From the NCBI GenBank assembly GCA_038025085.1, contig CM076153.1:15475001-15539000 (forward strand): a DNA stretch of 64,000 bases. Direction: 5' to 3'. How positions within the stretch are numbered: the stretch's first letter is position 1; each line of letters begins with the position of its first letter. The stretch is from Tetragonia tetragonoides (taxonomy: Eukaryota; Streptophyta; Magnoliopsida; Caryophyllales; Aizoaceae). Below the pieces are notes generated by a model that did no database searches, was not told the origin of the DNA, and saw only the letters and a list, made by a program, of their open reading frames with translations. Below, in pieces: positions 10,011-22,720 of the stretch. The translations under genes were made by a program, and so were the position numbers.

Positions 10011-13000
10011 ATGGCTAGTGACGGAATTATTGGTAATGTTGATGTGAACGATTCTGTGCCTACTGTCACCCCTAATCATGCTGTTGTTATACCATCTACT
10101 TTAGTTCATAACGATACTGCTGTGCCTTATGTGAGTACAAATTTGATGACTGCTGGTACAACCCCTATGTTCCCAAATTTTTTCGTTCCTGATATATCTA
10201 AGTTAGATTCGTTTGATGGGAAAAATTATAATATGTGGTCGGATAAGATGGAATTTTTCTTGGGACAAATTGGTGTTGAGCATGCTTTAGTTGATGACAA
10301 GGCTCCTGTCAATTCCACTAGAGACTTTCAGAAGGATAATAGGACTTGTCGTGGTATGTTGTTGCATTACATGACCACATCCTTATACCAGATTTATAGT
10401 AAGTTGAAATTGGCTAAGGAAATTTGGGATGCTCTTAAATTGAAGTATGGAACTGATGACTTTGGGAAAGGGAAATATGCTTGTAGTAGGTGGCTTAAAT
10501 TTGAGTTAGTTGATAGTAAGCCTATGTTGGATCAAGTTCATGAGTATGAAAATTTGGTGACGGAAATTCTTGCTGAAGGGATGAAAATTTGTGAGGTTTT
10601 TCAAGCTAACTGTTTGCTTGATAAATTGCCGAAATCTTGGGAGAATTATGTTCATTCTATGAGGCACAAACAGAAAACTTTTACTCTTCAGGAGGTTGTA
10701 TCTCACATCAAGATCGAGGAACAGAACCGAATCCAGGCTAAAGGAAAAACAACCGAACATTCCTCCTTTACTGCTAACCTTGTTGAACAAAAGAATTTTG
10801 CAGGTAGACATGACAGAAACAAGGGACCCAAAGGGAAAGGACCAAACCAACTACATGGTAAGATTCAGCCACAAAACTTCAAGAAGCCTTTCAAAGGCAA
10901 CTGTTACAATTGTGGCAAGTATGGACATCCCGCTAAGGAGTGTAGAAGTGCTGCTGCCGTTGCTGTCAACAAACCCAAAGAGAACAAAGCCCAAGCTAGC
11001 CTGACCGAGGATGTTATTGTTGCCATGGTGTCCGAGATTAACCTTGTTGGTAATACTGTTGAATGGATTTTGGACACCGGGGCAACAAGACATTGCTGTA
11101 CCAACCGAGATATGTTCGTGGAGTATGTCAATGGTGCTGAAGGAGAGTGTGTCTTCATGGGTAACTCTAGCACTACTTCTGTTGCTGGTAAAGGGAAGGT
11201 TCTTTTAAAGCTTACTTCTGGTAAAACTATTGCTTTAACCAATGTTTTGCATGTCCCTGATATTCGCAGGAACTTAATTTCTGGCTCGTTGTTGAACAAA
11301 GCTGGGATTAAGTTAGCATTTGAATCTGATAAACTAGTACTCACCAGAAATGGTGAATTTGTCGGGAAGGGTTTTTGTAATGGGGGGTTGTTTGTGTTGG
11401 ATTTTGTGACTGAGAATAAAGCATCTACCTCTTCTGTTGTTTACATCGCTGAGTCTGTTTCATTATGGCATGCTAGACTAGGTCATGTGAATGTGGCATC
11501 CATTAAAAGGCTAAAACAATTTAGTCTTATTCCTACTTTTAGCAATACTGATTTTACTAAATGTGAAGTATGCGTAGAAGCTAAACATCCTAAAAAACCC
11601 TACAATAAGAATGTGACTAGAACTTCTACGTTACTAGAACTTGTGCACACTGACCTTGGTGATTTTCATAGCCATGTTAATAGAGGTGGTAAAAAGTATT
11701 ATATTACGTTTGTTGATGATTATTCAAGATTTACCAAAGTGTATTTGCTGAGTTCTAAAGATGAGGCTGAGGATAAATTTCTCATCTATAAAGCCGAGGT
11801 AGAAAACCAACTAGATCGTAAAATAAAAAGGTTTAGGTCCGATAGAGGTGGAGAATATGATTCAACACCTCGAAAGGTGTTTTGTGAGGCTAATGGAATC
11901 ATTCACGAAATTACAGCTCCTTATGCTCCTCAACAAAACGGCATTGCCGAGAGGAAAAATAGGACCCTCAAAGAAATGATGAATGCTATGCTTATTAGTT
12001 CGGGTATGCCTAATAACATGTGGGGGGAAGCTTTACTTTCTGCCTGCTTTATACTTAATCGTGTTCCCCACAAGAAACTTGAGAAAACTCCATATGAGTT
12101 GTGGAAAGGTTTTGGACCTAACTTGAGTTACTTGAAAGTGTGGGGGTGCCTTGCGAAAGTCGGGATTCCTGACTTTCAAAGAAGCAAGATTGGACCCAAA
12201 ACTTTGGATGCTATATTTATTGGATATGCTAATAGTAGTGCTGCATATAGATTTGTTCTAAGAGATGGTTCTGGGTTTGGTGCTATTAAAGAGTCCCGTG
12301 ATGCTGAATTTTTTGAGCATATCTTTCCTATGAAAATAAATGAACAACGGGTCTTACCTGCTGCTGCATCTTCATTACCTTCACATGTCAATGCTTCATC
12401 CAGTATAGAAGTTCAAGAGCCTAGGAGGGGTAAACGAATTAGGACTGAGAAAAGTTTTGGCCCTGATTATGTTACTGCTTTCTTAGCTGAAATTGATGTG
12501 CTAGATGAAACTTTTGTGCATGCATATATTATTGAAGATGACCCTAGAAATTATGGAGAGGCCATGAGGTCAGTTGACTCTAGTTTTTGGCAAGAGGCCA
12601 TAAATAGCGAGTTAGAATCCATTATGAGTAACAATACTTGAATTTTATCTGACCTTCCTCGGGGTTGTAAGGCACTTGGTAGTAAATGGGTGTTCCGAAA
12701 GAAATACCGAACTGACGGGACAATAGACAAATATAAGGCTAGACTTGTGATTCAAGGAAATTTTCAAAAGCAAGGACTTGATTATTTTGATACATATTCT
12801 CCTGTTACTAAAGTTGCTACTATTAGAGTTTAATTCATCATCTTGTTGTGCATCAAATGGATGTTAAAACTGCATTTTTGAATGGTGATCTTAATGAGGA
12901 GATATACATGAGACAGCCCGAAGGTTGCGTAGTTCCTGGACAAGAACATAAGGTATGCAAACTCGTTAAGTCCTTGTACGGACTTAAACAAGCACCCAAA

Positions 13001-14074
13001 CAATGGTATGACAAGTTTCATAGTACTATAATTTCTGATGGTTTCAAGGTGAATGATTCTGATGCTTGTGTTTATTCTAAATATGATGAGCATGGTTGCG
13101 TTATGATACGTCTGTATATTGATGACATGCTCATTTTTGGTACTAGTATTGATGTGGTAAACAAAACAAAATCCTTTTTGAAATCATGCTTTGATATGAA
13201 AGACATGGGTGAAGCTGATGTAATTCTTGGCATTAAAATTACTAGAACTTCTGTGGGTTTAAGTTTGGATCAATCTCATTATGTTGAGAAAATTTTAAAG
13301 AAGTTTAAACAATTTGATTCCACTCCTGTCAAAACCCCATATGATCCTAGTATTCATTTGAAAAGGAATAAGGGTGACAGTGTATCACAAGAAGAGTATG
13401 CTAAGATAATTGGAAGTGTTATGTTTTTAATGAACTATACTAGACCAGATATAGCATATGCTGTGAGCAGGTTGAGTAGATATACTCATAATCCCAATCA
13501 TGAACATTGGAATGCCTTGATTAGATTGTTGAGATATTTGAAAGGTACTATGAATTGGGGTTTGCACTACAAGAATTTTCCATGTGTTTTGGAGGGGTAT
13601 TGCGATGCTAACTGGGTATCTGATAATGATGAAATACATTCTACCAGTGGCCATGTTTTTACTCTTGCTAGTGCTGCCATATCTTGGAGATCCTCCAAAC
13701 AAACTTGTATTGCTAAATCTACAATGGAATCTGAGTTTATTGCTTTGGAGATGGCAGGCCATGAAGCTGAATGGCTAAGAAGCCTACTTGCCGATATTCC
13801 ATTGTGGGGGAGACCGACTCCATCCGTTTCCATGCACTGTGATTGTCAAGCGGCCATAAGTGTGGCCCGCAACCATTCTTACAACGGAAAGAGAAGGCAC
13901 ATACGACTTCGGCATGAAATTGTTAAGAATCTGATCAGAGATAATGTGATATCACTTGAGTATGTAAAATCAGAGAGGAATCTTGCAGATCCTCTCACCA
14001 AAGGCCTTTGTAGAAAGATAGTGCTTGAGTCAGCACTAGGAATGGGGCTTCAGCCCAGTGGGAGTGAATTGTGA
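10011..14074 (+). pseudogene. Inner Copia gag-pol polyprotein, disrupted
   Basis: The first open segment (10011-12641, 876 codons) carries a gag domain and a CCHC zinc knuckle CYNCGKYGHPAKEC (residues about 298-311). It continues with protease motif WILDTGATRH (about 351), GAG-pre-integrase HARLGH (about 486), integrase D-D-E (TDLGD, SDRGGEY, NGIAERKNR) and the start of RT. It ends where a conserved Trp codon has become TGA at 12639-12641. RT coding continues in that frame to about 12830. There a small deletion that shifts the frame leads into the second segment (12848-14074). That segment has the conserved KTAFLNGDL box, the YIDD catalytic motif (about residue 90), RNase H (GYCDANW, STMESEF) and the terminal ADPLTKG motif. 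Apart from these two lesions the frame is well kept, in line with a young insertion. Confidence 0.93.
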
Positions 14075-14623
14075 TGGATACCCAACCTGGAACATATCCA
14101 GGTTCAATGAGGTCAAACGAAATCACAAAACAACTCCAGTCATGTACTACAAACCCCATTACTCTATGAAATGATGTAGTATTTTTCCCGTGTACTGTCA
14201 TGTATGTGAGGTTGAGCATTTTAGCTCTTAATGAGTTCATAGCCTTGTAAGGTGGTGTGAGACAGTACACACTTGATGAACTCACCTATGTGAATGTGGG
14301 GGAGTTGCCTGCCCCCTATGAGAGCATTTGGGCTAATAACTCTCTAGAGCGTTCACAGAAATATCGAGGCACGTAAGGGGCTAATGTATAAATGTTTTTC
14401 GCGAGAGTAAATCTGATTTTGAGGTCAAACTAGTGCGCAGTTTGTACTGAACAAATACCGTGAAAGGTTCAAGGAATTTTTTCCACCTAAATGGTTGTTG
14501 GGCAAACTTGTAAGCACAAGGTACTGATTCAAGTCCACAAGACATTAGTATCGTAACGTGCGACCTCCTACTGCCATGAAACTTTTTCTACCATTCTTTT
14601 TCTACCATTCTTTCTTTGAATCA

Positions 14624-14633
14624 TGTGGGGGAT
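14624..14633 (+). promoter_or_regulatory. Polypurine tract of inner Copia
   Basis: The G-rich run TGTGGGGGAT immediately precedes the 3' LTR start at 14634, the usual place for plus-strand priming. Confidence 0.8.
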
Positions 14634-15343
14634 TGTTGAAAATGAAGCCAAACAAGCTTCATGAAGCTTGGTATGCTTCAAAGAAAGTCCTTAAAAAGCC
14701 TTGTTCACAAAACACAATTGTCCCACATAGGTAGAGAAAGGAAAGAGAAGAGACTTTATATATTGATGTGGACTTTTAGTCTTTGAACTAAGAGTCAAGG
14801 GAAGACTCTTCCTCCACACACGCGCGCGCGCGCCGCCGCCGCCGTCCGTCCGGTCGGGCCGGGCTCGGGCGAGGGTGTGGGTTGGGTTGGGCTCTTTTTA
14901 TTCTCGGCTCAATATTTTTCCGATCGTTTTGAGTCCGTTCAGCTTCAGATTCAGTAACCGTTATGTCATTACTCTCGTAATAATAATCCCACGATCTCAG
15001 CTCACCATTAACCTCTTGATTTCGGTTACTGATTCTAAAGGCTCCTATATAATAACCGAAACCTCCAGCTTTGAGACACAGAACAAACACAGATCCTCTC
15101 CTCTTCTCTTCTGTCATCTCTTTTCTCCTGTGCTCTTCTCTTTACTTGGCAGTTGTTCAGTTTACTCTCAAAGCCATTGCACCGTAGTACACCGGAGCAT
15201 TGGCTGCCGTGTATCCCTGGAGGTCGGTTGCCGGAATTCCCTAGTGTACGTGTGGGGGCAAATTCAACTTTAGGGCAGTGATTCATCACGCCACGGCCAT
15301 TGTTACAGATAAGTTTGTTCCTTCATTAGCCTTGTTTCTAACA
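14634..15343 (+). repeat. 3' LTR of inner Copia
   Basis: 710 bp, matching 9298-9985. It carries an extra GC-rich stretch of about 22 bp near 14853-14885. The U5 segment that pairs with the post-LTR site has one change here (CGAC to CAAC). The palindrome CAAGCTTCATGAAGCTTG is kept at 14653-14670. Confidence 0.95.
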
Positions 15344-15587
15344 GTCCACTCATGAGATTTTTTAGTGCTGTTATGTTCAGAGAAATTGTTTCAGTTTTCT
15401 GCTTTATATATTAGCATGCCATAGTCTAAAGTTTGGAACTTTGGTTAAAATATATTATTCTATTGGTTGTGATTAACAAGAGCATTAATTCTGTCAACTA
15501 CTCTTGTTTAATGACGTGTACGAGCTGGGCTCAACACACAAACCACATTATCAGTACACGGCTAGGCGTGTGTGCACAATACAACAA

Positions 15588-16768
15588 CGGAATTGCTCAA
15601 CGTAAATCTCAAATTACTAAACGCAAATATTTTAAACACATAACTTCCCAAAATACCCTTTTTACTTTGAAATGCAAATTCCTCTTCTCGTTGTTTTTCT
15701 CTCAAATCTCTCTCTTTCATTCAATAATTTTGACGAAATTAAGGATGATATTCGGCTTACTATAAAAATTTGAACTTTTTTAATAAGGTATTCATTGATT
15801 AGGGTTTATGATGGAGGATAAGTGGTGGTTGTTCGGTGGGTTGGTGGCGGTGGCTGACAGGGGGCCATGGATGGAAGTTAACTTGGGAGTTGAAGGGTTG
15901 TTGGCTAGTGGGAATCGAGTAGCTGTTGAACGGGCAATTATGACGGTGTCTGACAATTTGGGAGGATAGAGAGAGGAGGTTGACGGCGAGAGACAGAGGG
16001 GCGGGAGAAGAGAGAGAGAGGCAGTGGACAGTGTCGAGATCTATCGACGTCAACTGGCCGACTCCTTCGGCGCTGTCACAATGGATTCCCTGCCATCGGC
16101 TCTATCGCAACCCCCGCTCCAACTTGCCGCCCGCTTCCCCCGCCCAGCCCCACTAGCTGCCGACATCTCCGCCGCCACCTGTCACAGGCATCAGTATCTT
16201 CCCCACCTACACCTTCCCATCTTTCTCTCAACTCTCGTATCATACATAAAACACTAAAACCACAAAAAATGGTGCTTTCATCATTAAGATGCCATTAAGC
16301 CCCATTTTTCCCACTATCCAATAGGAAAATATTGAATCAATCAAAGATGAAGACTAACTTGCTGTATGATAAATTGATTTGACCTGAAAACTAAAGACCC
16401 AATTAAATTTATATGCTTTACTCATTATTAAGGACAAAAAACAAATCACCATGAGTAATAATCAACGCCGTCAGCCGGCTTCCCCCGGTTGTAGTCCACG
16501 TTCTCGCCGGAATCCCACGTCCCCTACCCCTTCATCCCTCTCTCCTCCCACTGGCCGGAGTTCCCCCACCCAAACCCGAAGCCTACCACCACCCTGCCGG
16601 CGTGCGGCATCCCGAATAAATTATGGAGGTTTTATGCCTGGTTCACAGAGAGAGGAAGGGGACAAAGAAAGGGGGAAGAGAGAGAAACGTGGGTGAAATT
16701 TGTTAGGGGTAATTGTGGAAAAACTTATTTACGTTTAGTAATTTGCAATTTACGTATAGCAACCTCCG
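15588..16768. mobile_element. TIR DNA transposon, possibly Mutator-like, in outer Copia leader
   Basis: The left sequence 15588-15630 (core CAAATTACTAAACGCAAAT) is matched in inverted orientation by 16722-16768 (ACGTTTAGTAATTTGCAATT and on to AACCTCCG). This gives terminal inverted repeats of about 40 bp, with weaker pyrimidine-rich similarity extending further inward. The interior is GC-rich and contains short ORFs (for example 16024-16257 and 16451-16696, Pro/Arg/Ser-rich) with no recognised domain. A clear 9-bp target duplication was not found. It could be a Pack-MULE-like element carrying captured sequence, but this is unproven. Confidence 0.6.
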
Positions 16769-17838
16769 AACTATGGCATGGTCTTGCGTAAGGTTTGGAA
16801 CGTTTACTTAAGTCCATAATGTTAATTGATCAATTTTGTGATAATCTGGAAATTATAATTTGGAATTATAATTTCTTTATATAAAATATAACCTGATTCC
16901 TTTACCATATAATTTAAATTATTTCAATAATTAGATTATTGATCTACTTGTTTATTATATGGCTTTTGGATATATTTTATATTTTATGGGTCATCCTTTT
17001 ATGGGTGAATGAATGTATGATCTAGTATGGTCCAAAATACGGTCTGCGCACCGTTTGTATTTTTTGTAACCTAAATACGGTATGTAATACCGTGGTGTTT
17101 ATGTAATTTATTTTATTGCATTAGCTTTAAGTTTAAATTACAGTTACAAATTGTAAAGTTTGAAGAATGGAGCCTTGGAGGAGATCACGACTCAAGTGGG
17201 AGATATTTGAAAATTAGATCTTTATTTTTTCCTTTTAGGGGCCATACTGGATCATTTATTTATTGCGTTAATTATTGCTTAAATTAGATTTATTGCTTTA
17301 ATTATCGCATGTCTGGTTTATTATATTGTTTTAATATAACTATTAGTTCACATATATTAAAAAAATTTATTAAATCTCGTCCCAATGAAATATTGAGTTT
17401 GTGCCCTCCCAAATAAGGTTCACCCATTACACTTTCGATCATTCATAATGGGCATCGCCAAAGCGTGACATTATTTTAATCTTCAGTTAATGCGGGTAAG
17501 TCTAAGAAGAGATTTACAAGACTATTTTGGTTCCCTCAAAGATATGAGTAAGGAGTCCTTACATATCGGGGCAAAAGGATAGCATATTAGATATGCCTAT
17601 CAACCAAGAGTTATGTTGGACATTATTAGCAAGGATTGCTTACCTATTTTGACTAGTGTGGTTGACAAGTCAAAGCTTGGTCACATTAGGATAAAATGAG
17701 GATCTTGGAATTATTTTATTCATAGGGGCACCTTAGAAGATGAATAAAATATTAAATAACTTTTCTATTTTGGAAATTGATTAAGTTATTTATTGATAAA
17801 TGTACTAAATTTTTGCATATTATTTCTGTTTTGTAGCA
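16769..17838 (+). other. Remainder of the outer Copia 5' leader
   Basis: AT-rich untranslated leader between the TIR element and the gag start. It includes a PPT-like AAGTGGGAGATATTTGAAA near 17195 with no LTR after it. No coding region seen. Confidence 0.6.
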
Positions 17839-20800
17839 ATGGCCAATGAAAGCAAGTCAACTTTAAACCTAAAGTCGATGCTAGACAGTGAACGTTTGGT
17901 TGGACCAAACAATTACTTGGAGAGTCATCGCAACCTGAGAATAGTTCTCAGGCATGATAAGAAGGAATGCGTCTCGGAGACGCCTATTCCAAGACTTTCC
18001 GAAAAGCAAATGCTTAATATCGGGAGGGCAAAGAAAGGGGCCACTTCAAATGGCAACTTGTTGAAAGGCAAGGGTGGTGTGACCAAGTCTAAACCTAAGC
18101 AACGGTTGGCCGCTAAGAACTCGTCCTTAGCTGCGGATAATCAGTGTTTCCATTGTCAACAGAAGGGGCATTGGAAGAGGAACTACCCAAAGCTAAAGGA
18201 AGACCTGAAGTATGGAATGGTTTCCATGACTTCAAATATTTTTGTTATTGAAATCAATCTAGCTACAACTAATTCTGATTGGATATTGGATACCGGTTGT
18301 GGTACTCACATTTGTTCAAATGTGGAGGGACTAAAACAAACTCGGAAGGTAGGTAGAGATGAGGTGAACCTACAAGTCGCAAATGGGGCCAGGGTGGTTG
18401 CTTTGACTGTAGGAACTTATGTTTTGTCGTTGCCCTCGGGCCTTGAACTAGAACTTAATAATTGTTATTATGTTCCTAGTATAAACAAAAACATCATTTC
18501 TCCTTCTATATTGGATATGGAAGGTTTTGATATGCGTATTAAGAATGGTTCTTATACGGTTTCAAAAGATGATGTATTTTATTTTAGCGCCCGTTTGCAT
18601 AATGGGCTTTATTTGCTAAATTTTGACAAACATATACTCACCATCAATAACAAAAGGGTTAGAACTAATGATTCTAACCCCACATATCTATGGCATTATC
18701 GATTAGGCCATATAAATGTGAAACGCATTCAGAAACTTCTTAAAGAAGGGATTCTGGACTCATTTGACTTGGAGTCATTTGATACTTGCGAATCATGTTT
18801 ACTTGGCAAAATGACAAAGTCACCCTTTCTAGGTAAGGGAGAGCGAGCCAGTGAGCTATTGGGTCTAATACACTCAGATGTATGTGGACCAATGAGTTCG
18901 ACTGCGAAAGGTGGGTTTAGCTACTTCATTACATTTACTGATGATGTGAGTGGATATGGATATATTTACTTAATGAAACATAAATCTGAATCTTTTGAAA
19001 AATTCAAAGAGTTTCAGAATGAAGTTGAAAATCAGCTAGGCGAGAAAATCAAGCTCTTCGATCGGATCGAGGGGGCGAATATATGAGCCTAGATTTCGAT
19101 GAACATCTAAAGGGTTGTGGAGTACTTTCACGACTAACTTCGTCCGGAACACCACAATGGAACAGTGTGTCTGAACGGAGGAATCGAACCTTATTAGATA
19201 TGGTTAGATCAATGATGGGTCATGCCAATCTTCCTATTTCTTTCTGGGGATATGCTCTCGAGACGACAACTTTCACACTGAACAAGACTCTGTCAAAAGC
19301 CGTTGAAAAGACACATGAACTGTGGCCGGGACGGGTTCCCAAGTTGTCTTTTCTCAAGGTTTGGGGGTGTGAAGTTTATGTAAAGAGGTTACTCGGCAAT
19401 AAGCTTGCGCCCAAATCAAACAAAGTTTTCTTTGTGGGTTATCCAAAGGAAACGAAGGGTTACTATTTCTACAACCGAACTGAGAACACGGTATTTGTTG
19501 CTCGGAATGGTGTCTTTTTGGAGAAGGAATTCCTTTCCAAAGAGACAAGTGGGAGTAAAGTCCATCTCGAAGAAATTCAAGATGAGCAACAATGGAGATG
19601 GATAGGGATTTGGAATCCATCCATGATGCTTTAGAAACAGCTCCAATGGATGTGGATAGGGATTTAGAATCCATCCAAGATGTTTTGGAAACATCTCCAG
19701 ATTCAACTCTAGAGGCAACTCGAGAGGTTGAACCTAAATCCACCCTTCGAAGGTCTGATAGAGTCAGGCTTCCAACAAATAGATATATTTCAATCTATTC
19801 GACGAAAAGCCGTGATATTTTCCCTATTGAAAGTGAAGAACCCACCACTTACAAGGAAGCAATGACGAGTCAAAACTCCAGCAAATGGCAAGAAGCCATG
19901 AAATTCGAAATGGATTCCATGTCCGAGAATCAAATCTGGGACTTGGTCGATTTGCCGGATGGAGCTAGGCCCATCGGGTGCAAATGGATCTTTAAGATCA
20001 AGACGGACAAGGATGGAAACTTTCTCGTTTTCAAAGCTAGACTGGTGGCAAAAGGTTATAGGCAAATTCAAGGAATTGACTTTGATGAAATTTTTTTGCC
20101 AGTTGCCATGCTTAAATCCATTAGGATACTCTTAGCAATTGCAACTCATTATGACAATGAGATCTGGTAAATGGATGTCAAAAACCGCTTTCTTGAACGG
20201 GGTTCTCAAAGAGGATGCGTTTGTGACACATCCTGAGGGTTTTGTCGATCCTAAAAACGCTGGGAAGGTTTACAAGCTGAGAATATCTATTTATGGGTCG
20301 AATCAAAGGAGCTGGAATCTGCGTTTTGATGAAGCCATAACTAGGTTTGGTTTTATCAGAAACTCAGAAGAACCTTGTGTATACAAGAAGTTCAGTGGGA
20401 GAAATATTGTCTTCTTGGTCTTGTATGTTGATGACATACTGATAATTGGAAACGACATTCCATTGCTGGAGTCTGTAAAGACTTGGCCTTGGAAGTGTTT
20501 TCGAAAAGTTGATTGTGAAATGTTACACTTATGCCTCCTTCCAGACCGACAGAGATGGTTCTCAATCCCATCAGGATTTGTCTTCTGTCTCAATGGAGGA
20601 GTAGTGACTTGGAAGAGTGCTAAAGCACTGTGACAGATTCTACAACGGAAGCAGAGTACATCGCAGCTTTGGAAGCTGCGAAGGAGGCTGTTTGGATACG
20701 CAAGTTCATGGCTGAGCTTGGCGTTGTGCCTACGGTGGCTGAACCGTTGGCACTTTATTGTGATAATAATGGAGTCATCGCCCAAGCCAAGGAGCCAAGG

Positions 20801-20902
20801 TCACACCAAAAGTCTAAATATGTACATCGCAAATATCACATTATTAGACAATGGGTCAAGGATGATGATATTAGCATATGCAAGGTTCATACAGATGATT
20901 AG
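17839..20902 (+). pseudogene. Outer Copia gag-pol polyprotein, heavily degraded
   Basis: The first segment (17839-19086) starts MANESKSTLNLKS and has lost much of the central gag. Its zinc knuckle CFHCQQKGHWKRNYP has Tyr in place of the last Cys. The protease motif DWILDTGCGTH and integrase zinc/core follow. A single-base deletion just before the RSDRGGEY region shifts the frame into 19083-19634. A further shift leads to 19592-20170, which has an 18-residue repeat of the type DRDLESIxDxLET and the RT start. An in-frame stop follows at 20168-20170. The 20139-20633 segment has YVDD, then a large deletion that removes the RT connection region. RNase H (STTEAEYIAALEAAKEAVW) runs from 20630 to 20902. 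The element is non-autonomous. Confidence 0.9.
19600..19702 (+). repeat. Tandem 54-bp duplication in outer Copia linker
   Basis: GATAGGGATTTGGAATCCAT and following sequence recurs one period later with a few changes. This gives two copies of an acidic 18-residue unit between integrase and reverse transcriptase. Confidence 0.75.
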
Positions 20903-21693
20903 CTTCATTGTTTTAGATTATGAAACAGTGTTCATGATTAAAACATGGTTCTGTACATTTATCACAATGGTTTTTGGTCTTATTCAATTTTCTGTATGAT
21001 TTTGAATATTAATCCAAAATAATATAACACAAATATCCAAATAGGTTATCAAGACGATGTCTTGGATAATGAAACCCTATTGAGTGAACTGGATTTTGTG
21101 GTTATTTGTCCCTAATCTAGGTGTTAGAATTGGATTCTAATAACCAGTGATGATTAGATTGCAAGATGATCTTCAGTGCCTGTTTCATGGGCTGGAGACA
21201 TGAGATGTCAAGGACCATTTGCATAGATATGAATTGGGAATTCATGATCAGACAGACCCACCATGAGAGTTCTTTAAGAACAAGTAATCATATTAGACTC
21301 TCATAAAACTATCTTGAACCATTTCTCAAACCTGAGTGGTTATGAATAACGACATGAGGATTGATGATCTGTGATTACTCCTAACGCCTGCGTAACAGGA
21401 GGCAATAACGGATACATCCGGATTATTGAAAATCATGTTCAAATTCATGAATGCACAAGACGGGAATTGTCCTCCCTACGGGGATCGTTGTCTTATGGGC
21501 CTCTTGTAGAATTGGGATTGTGAAATGCATGACCGTGCTCAAATGGATTATTGGAGTAATCATTTGTCTTAACAATCCAATTCGGGATCAAATAAAGATA
21601 TGAACATTGTAAGGATGACTAGGCTTCTTACCTTACGCTCACATCAAGACATTAAGTGACAAGGGAATGGATTTGCACACTTGTCTTAAGGAC
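20903..21693 (+). other. Outer Copia 3' untranslated region
   Basis: A noncoding stretch between the last RNase H remnant and the polypurine tract. No ORF with recognisable similarity. Confidence 0.6.
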
Positions 21694-21704
21694 AAGTGGG
21701 AGAT
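21694..21704 (+). promoter_or_regulatory. Polypurine tract of outer Copia
   Basis: AAGTGGGAGAT abuts the 3' LTR start at 21705. This is the typical plant Copia plus-strand primer. Confidence 0.9.
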
Positions 21705-22337
21705 TGAAGGATTTATGTCCTGTCAGTCAAGGTGCAAAATTCGGGATTAAATAACAGAGATAGTTAACCCATCGATTTAGTAGGTCGTAACGTTTAGCTA
21801 GAGACCGCTTACGATAATTGGACCAATATGAGTTGGCCGACTACTAAATGCGATGGGCCTAATGGGTCACACGCTTAAGTAATCGATGGATCAATAATTA
21901 ATTAATGGACCTAGGAGTCGCATTAGTTAATTAGTAAGAGAGAACTGTAAGTGGGCCTACCTAGGGGTAGCCCAGTACATGTGAACTATACAATTTAAAT
22001 AGAAGAGAAGGAGGATGTAACTAGGTTACAGGTTTCAACTGACAGCCTCCTTCTCTCATATTTTCTCTCTAAACAACCAAGCACCTCCATAGCCCAAGGA
22101 ATGGTTCCTTGTGCTCGTTCTAGCTAACAAACGTGTTTGGATTGATCAAATTGATTGCTGCGTGGACTACGGTAGAGGGATTACACTTGGAATCCTAATT
22201 CGCACCTATCGATATTTAATCGATCAACGAGGCACGCATCAAGAGGTATATTTATGTGTATTTAATGACCCGTTAAGATTCCTGTTTTCTAGTTGTCTTC
22301 TGCTTTTATGATTACATCATTGCAACTAGATCCATCA
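21705..22337 (+). repeat. 3' LTR of outer Copia
   Basis: A 633-bp repeat matching 8243-8874 with about 3% divergence. The right flank returns to the GC-rich hAT-type sequence. Confidence 0.93.
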
Positions 22338-22720
22338 CCTCATACCCATCTGCCCAGCCTCATACCCACATAAAAACAAAAAATAAAAAAAAAATCTTAT
22401 TTTACCAAATATATAAAAATTGTCTACTGCTATTGCTTATCAAACAACTCAAACTTTTCCTTGCAAATTATCTTAGGGTGAATTTAAAGTAAATCCAAAT
22501 GTGGGCTTCGTTTGTTTTCGGGAGGGATAAAGCGGATATGGATACTCTCCCGATAATGGAGCGGAGGTGGATACTCGCCGTATAAGTGGGGTGGAGGTGG
22601 AGGTGGATTTGGAATCTCCAACCCGTGGCTGGGATGGGGCGGGTAGCGGAATCAAAATACCAGGCGAGTATGGGGATGAATCTACCTATATCCACCACCG
22701 CCCTGCCCCATTGCCATCCC

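Larger units (their letters stand above)
9298..15343 (+). mobile_element. Inner Copia LTR retrotransposon nested in the outer Copia
   Basis: The LTRs are 9298-9985 (688 bp) and 14634-15343 (710 bp), starting TGTTG and ending TAACA. The exact target duplication GTCCA lies at 9293-9297 and 15344-15348, within the leader of the outer Copia. The LTRs differ by about 9 substitutions, essentially all transitions, plus a roughly 22-bp length difference in the GC-rich part. This suggests about 1.3% divergence and a recent insertion. The internal region codes for gag-pol broken in two places. No tRNA-type primer-binding site (TGG...) follows the 5' LTR. Confidence 0.96.
8243..22337 (+). mobile_element. 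Outer Copia LTR retrotransposon, degenerate
   Basis: The LTRs (8243-8874 and 21705-22337) begin TGAAGGAT and end CCATCA. A primer-binding site complementary to initiator tRNA-Met lies 1 nt after the 5' LTR, and a polypurine tract precedes the 3' LTR. Gag-protease-integrase-RT-RNase H order in the internal region identifies a Copia (Pseudoviridae-type) element. By eye the LTRs differ at about 18-20 sites (about 3%). No matching 5-bp target duplication was found: the flanks are GCCAA on the left and CCTCA on the right. The element is interrupted by a second Copia (9298-15343) and a TIR element (about 15588-16768). Confidence 0.93.

Noticed and set aside
17190..17215. Polypurine tract-like AAGTGGGAGATATTTG inside the outer Copia leader
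   Set aside because: No LTR start or LTR-like sequence follows, so it is not evidence for another LTR element.
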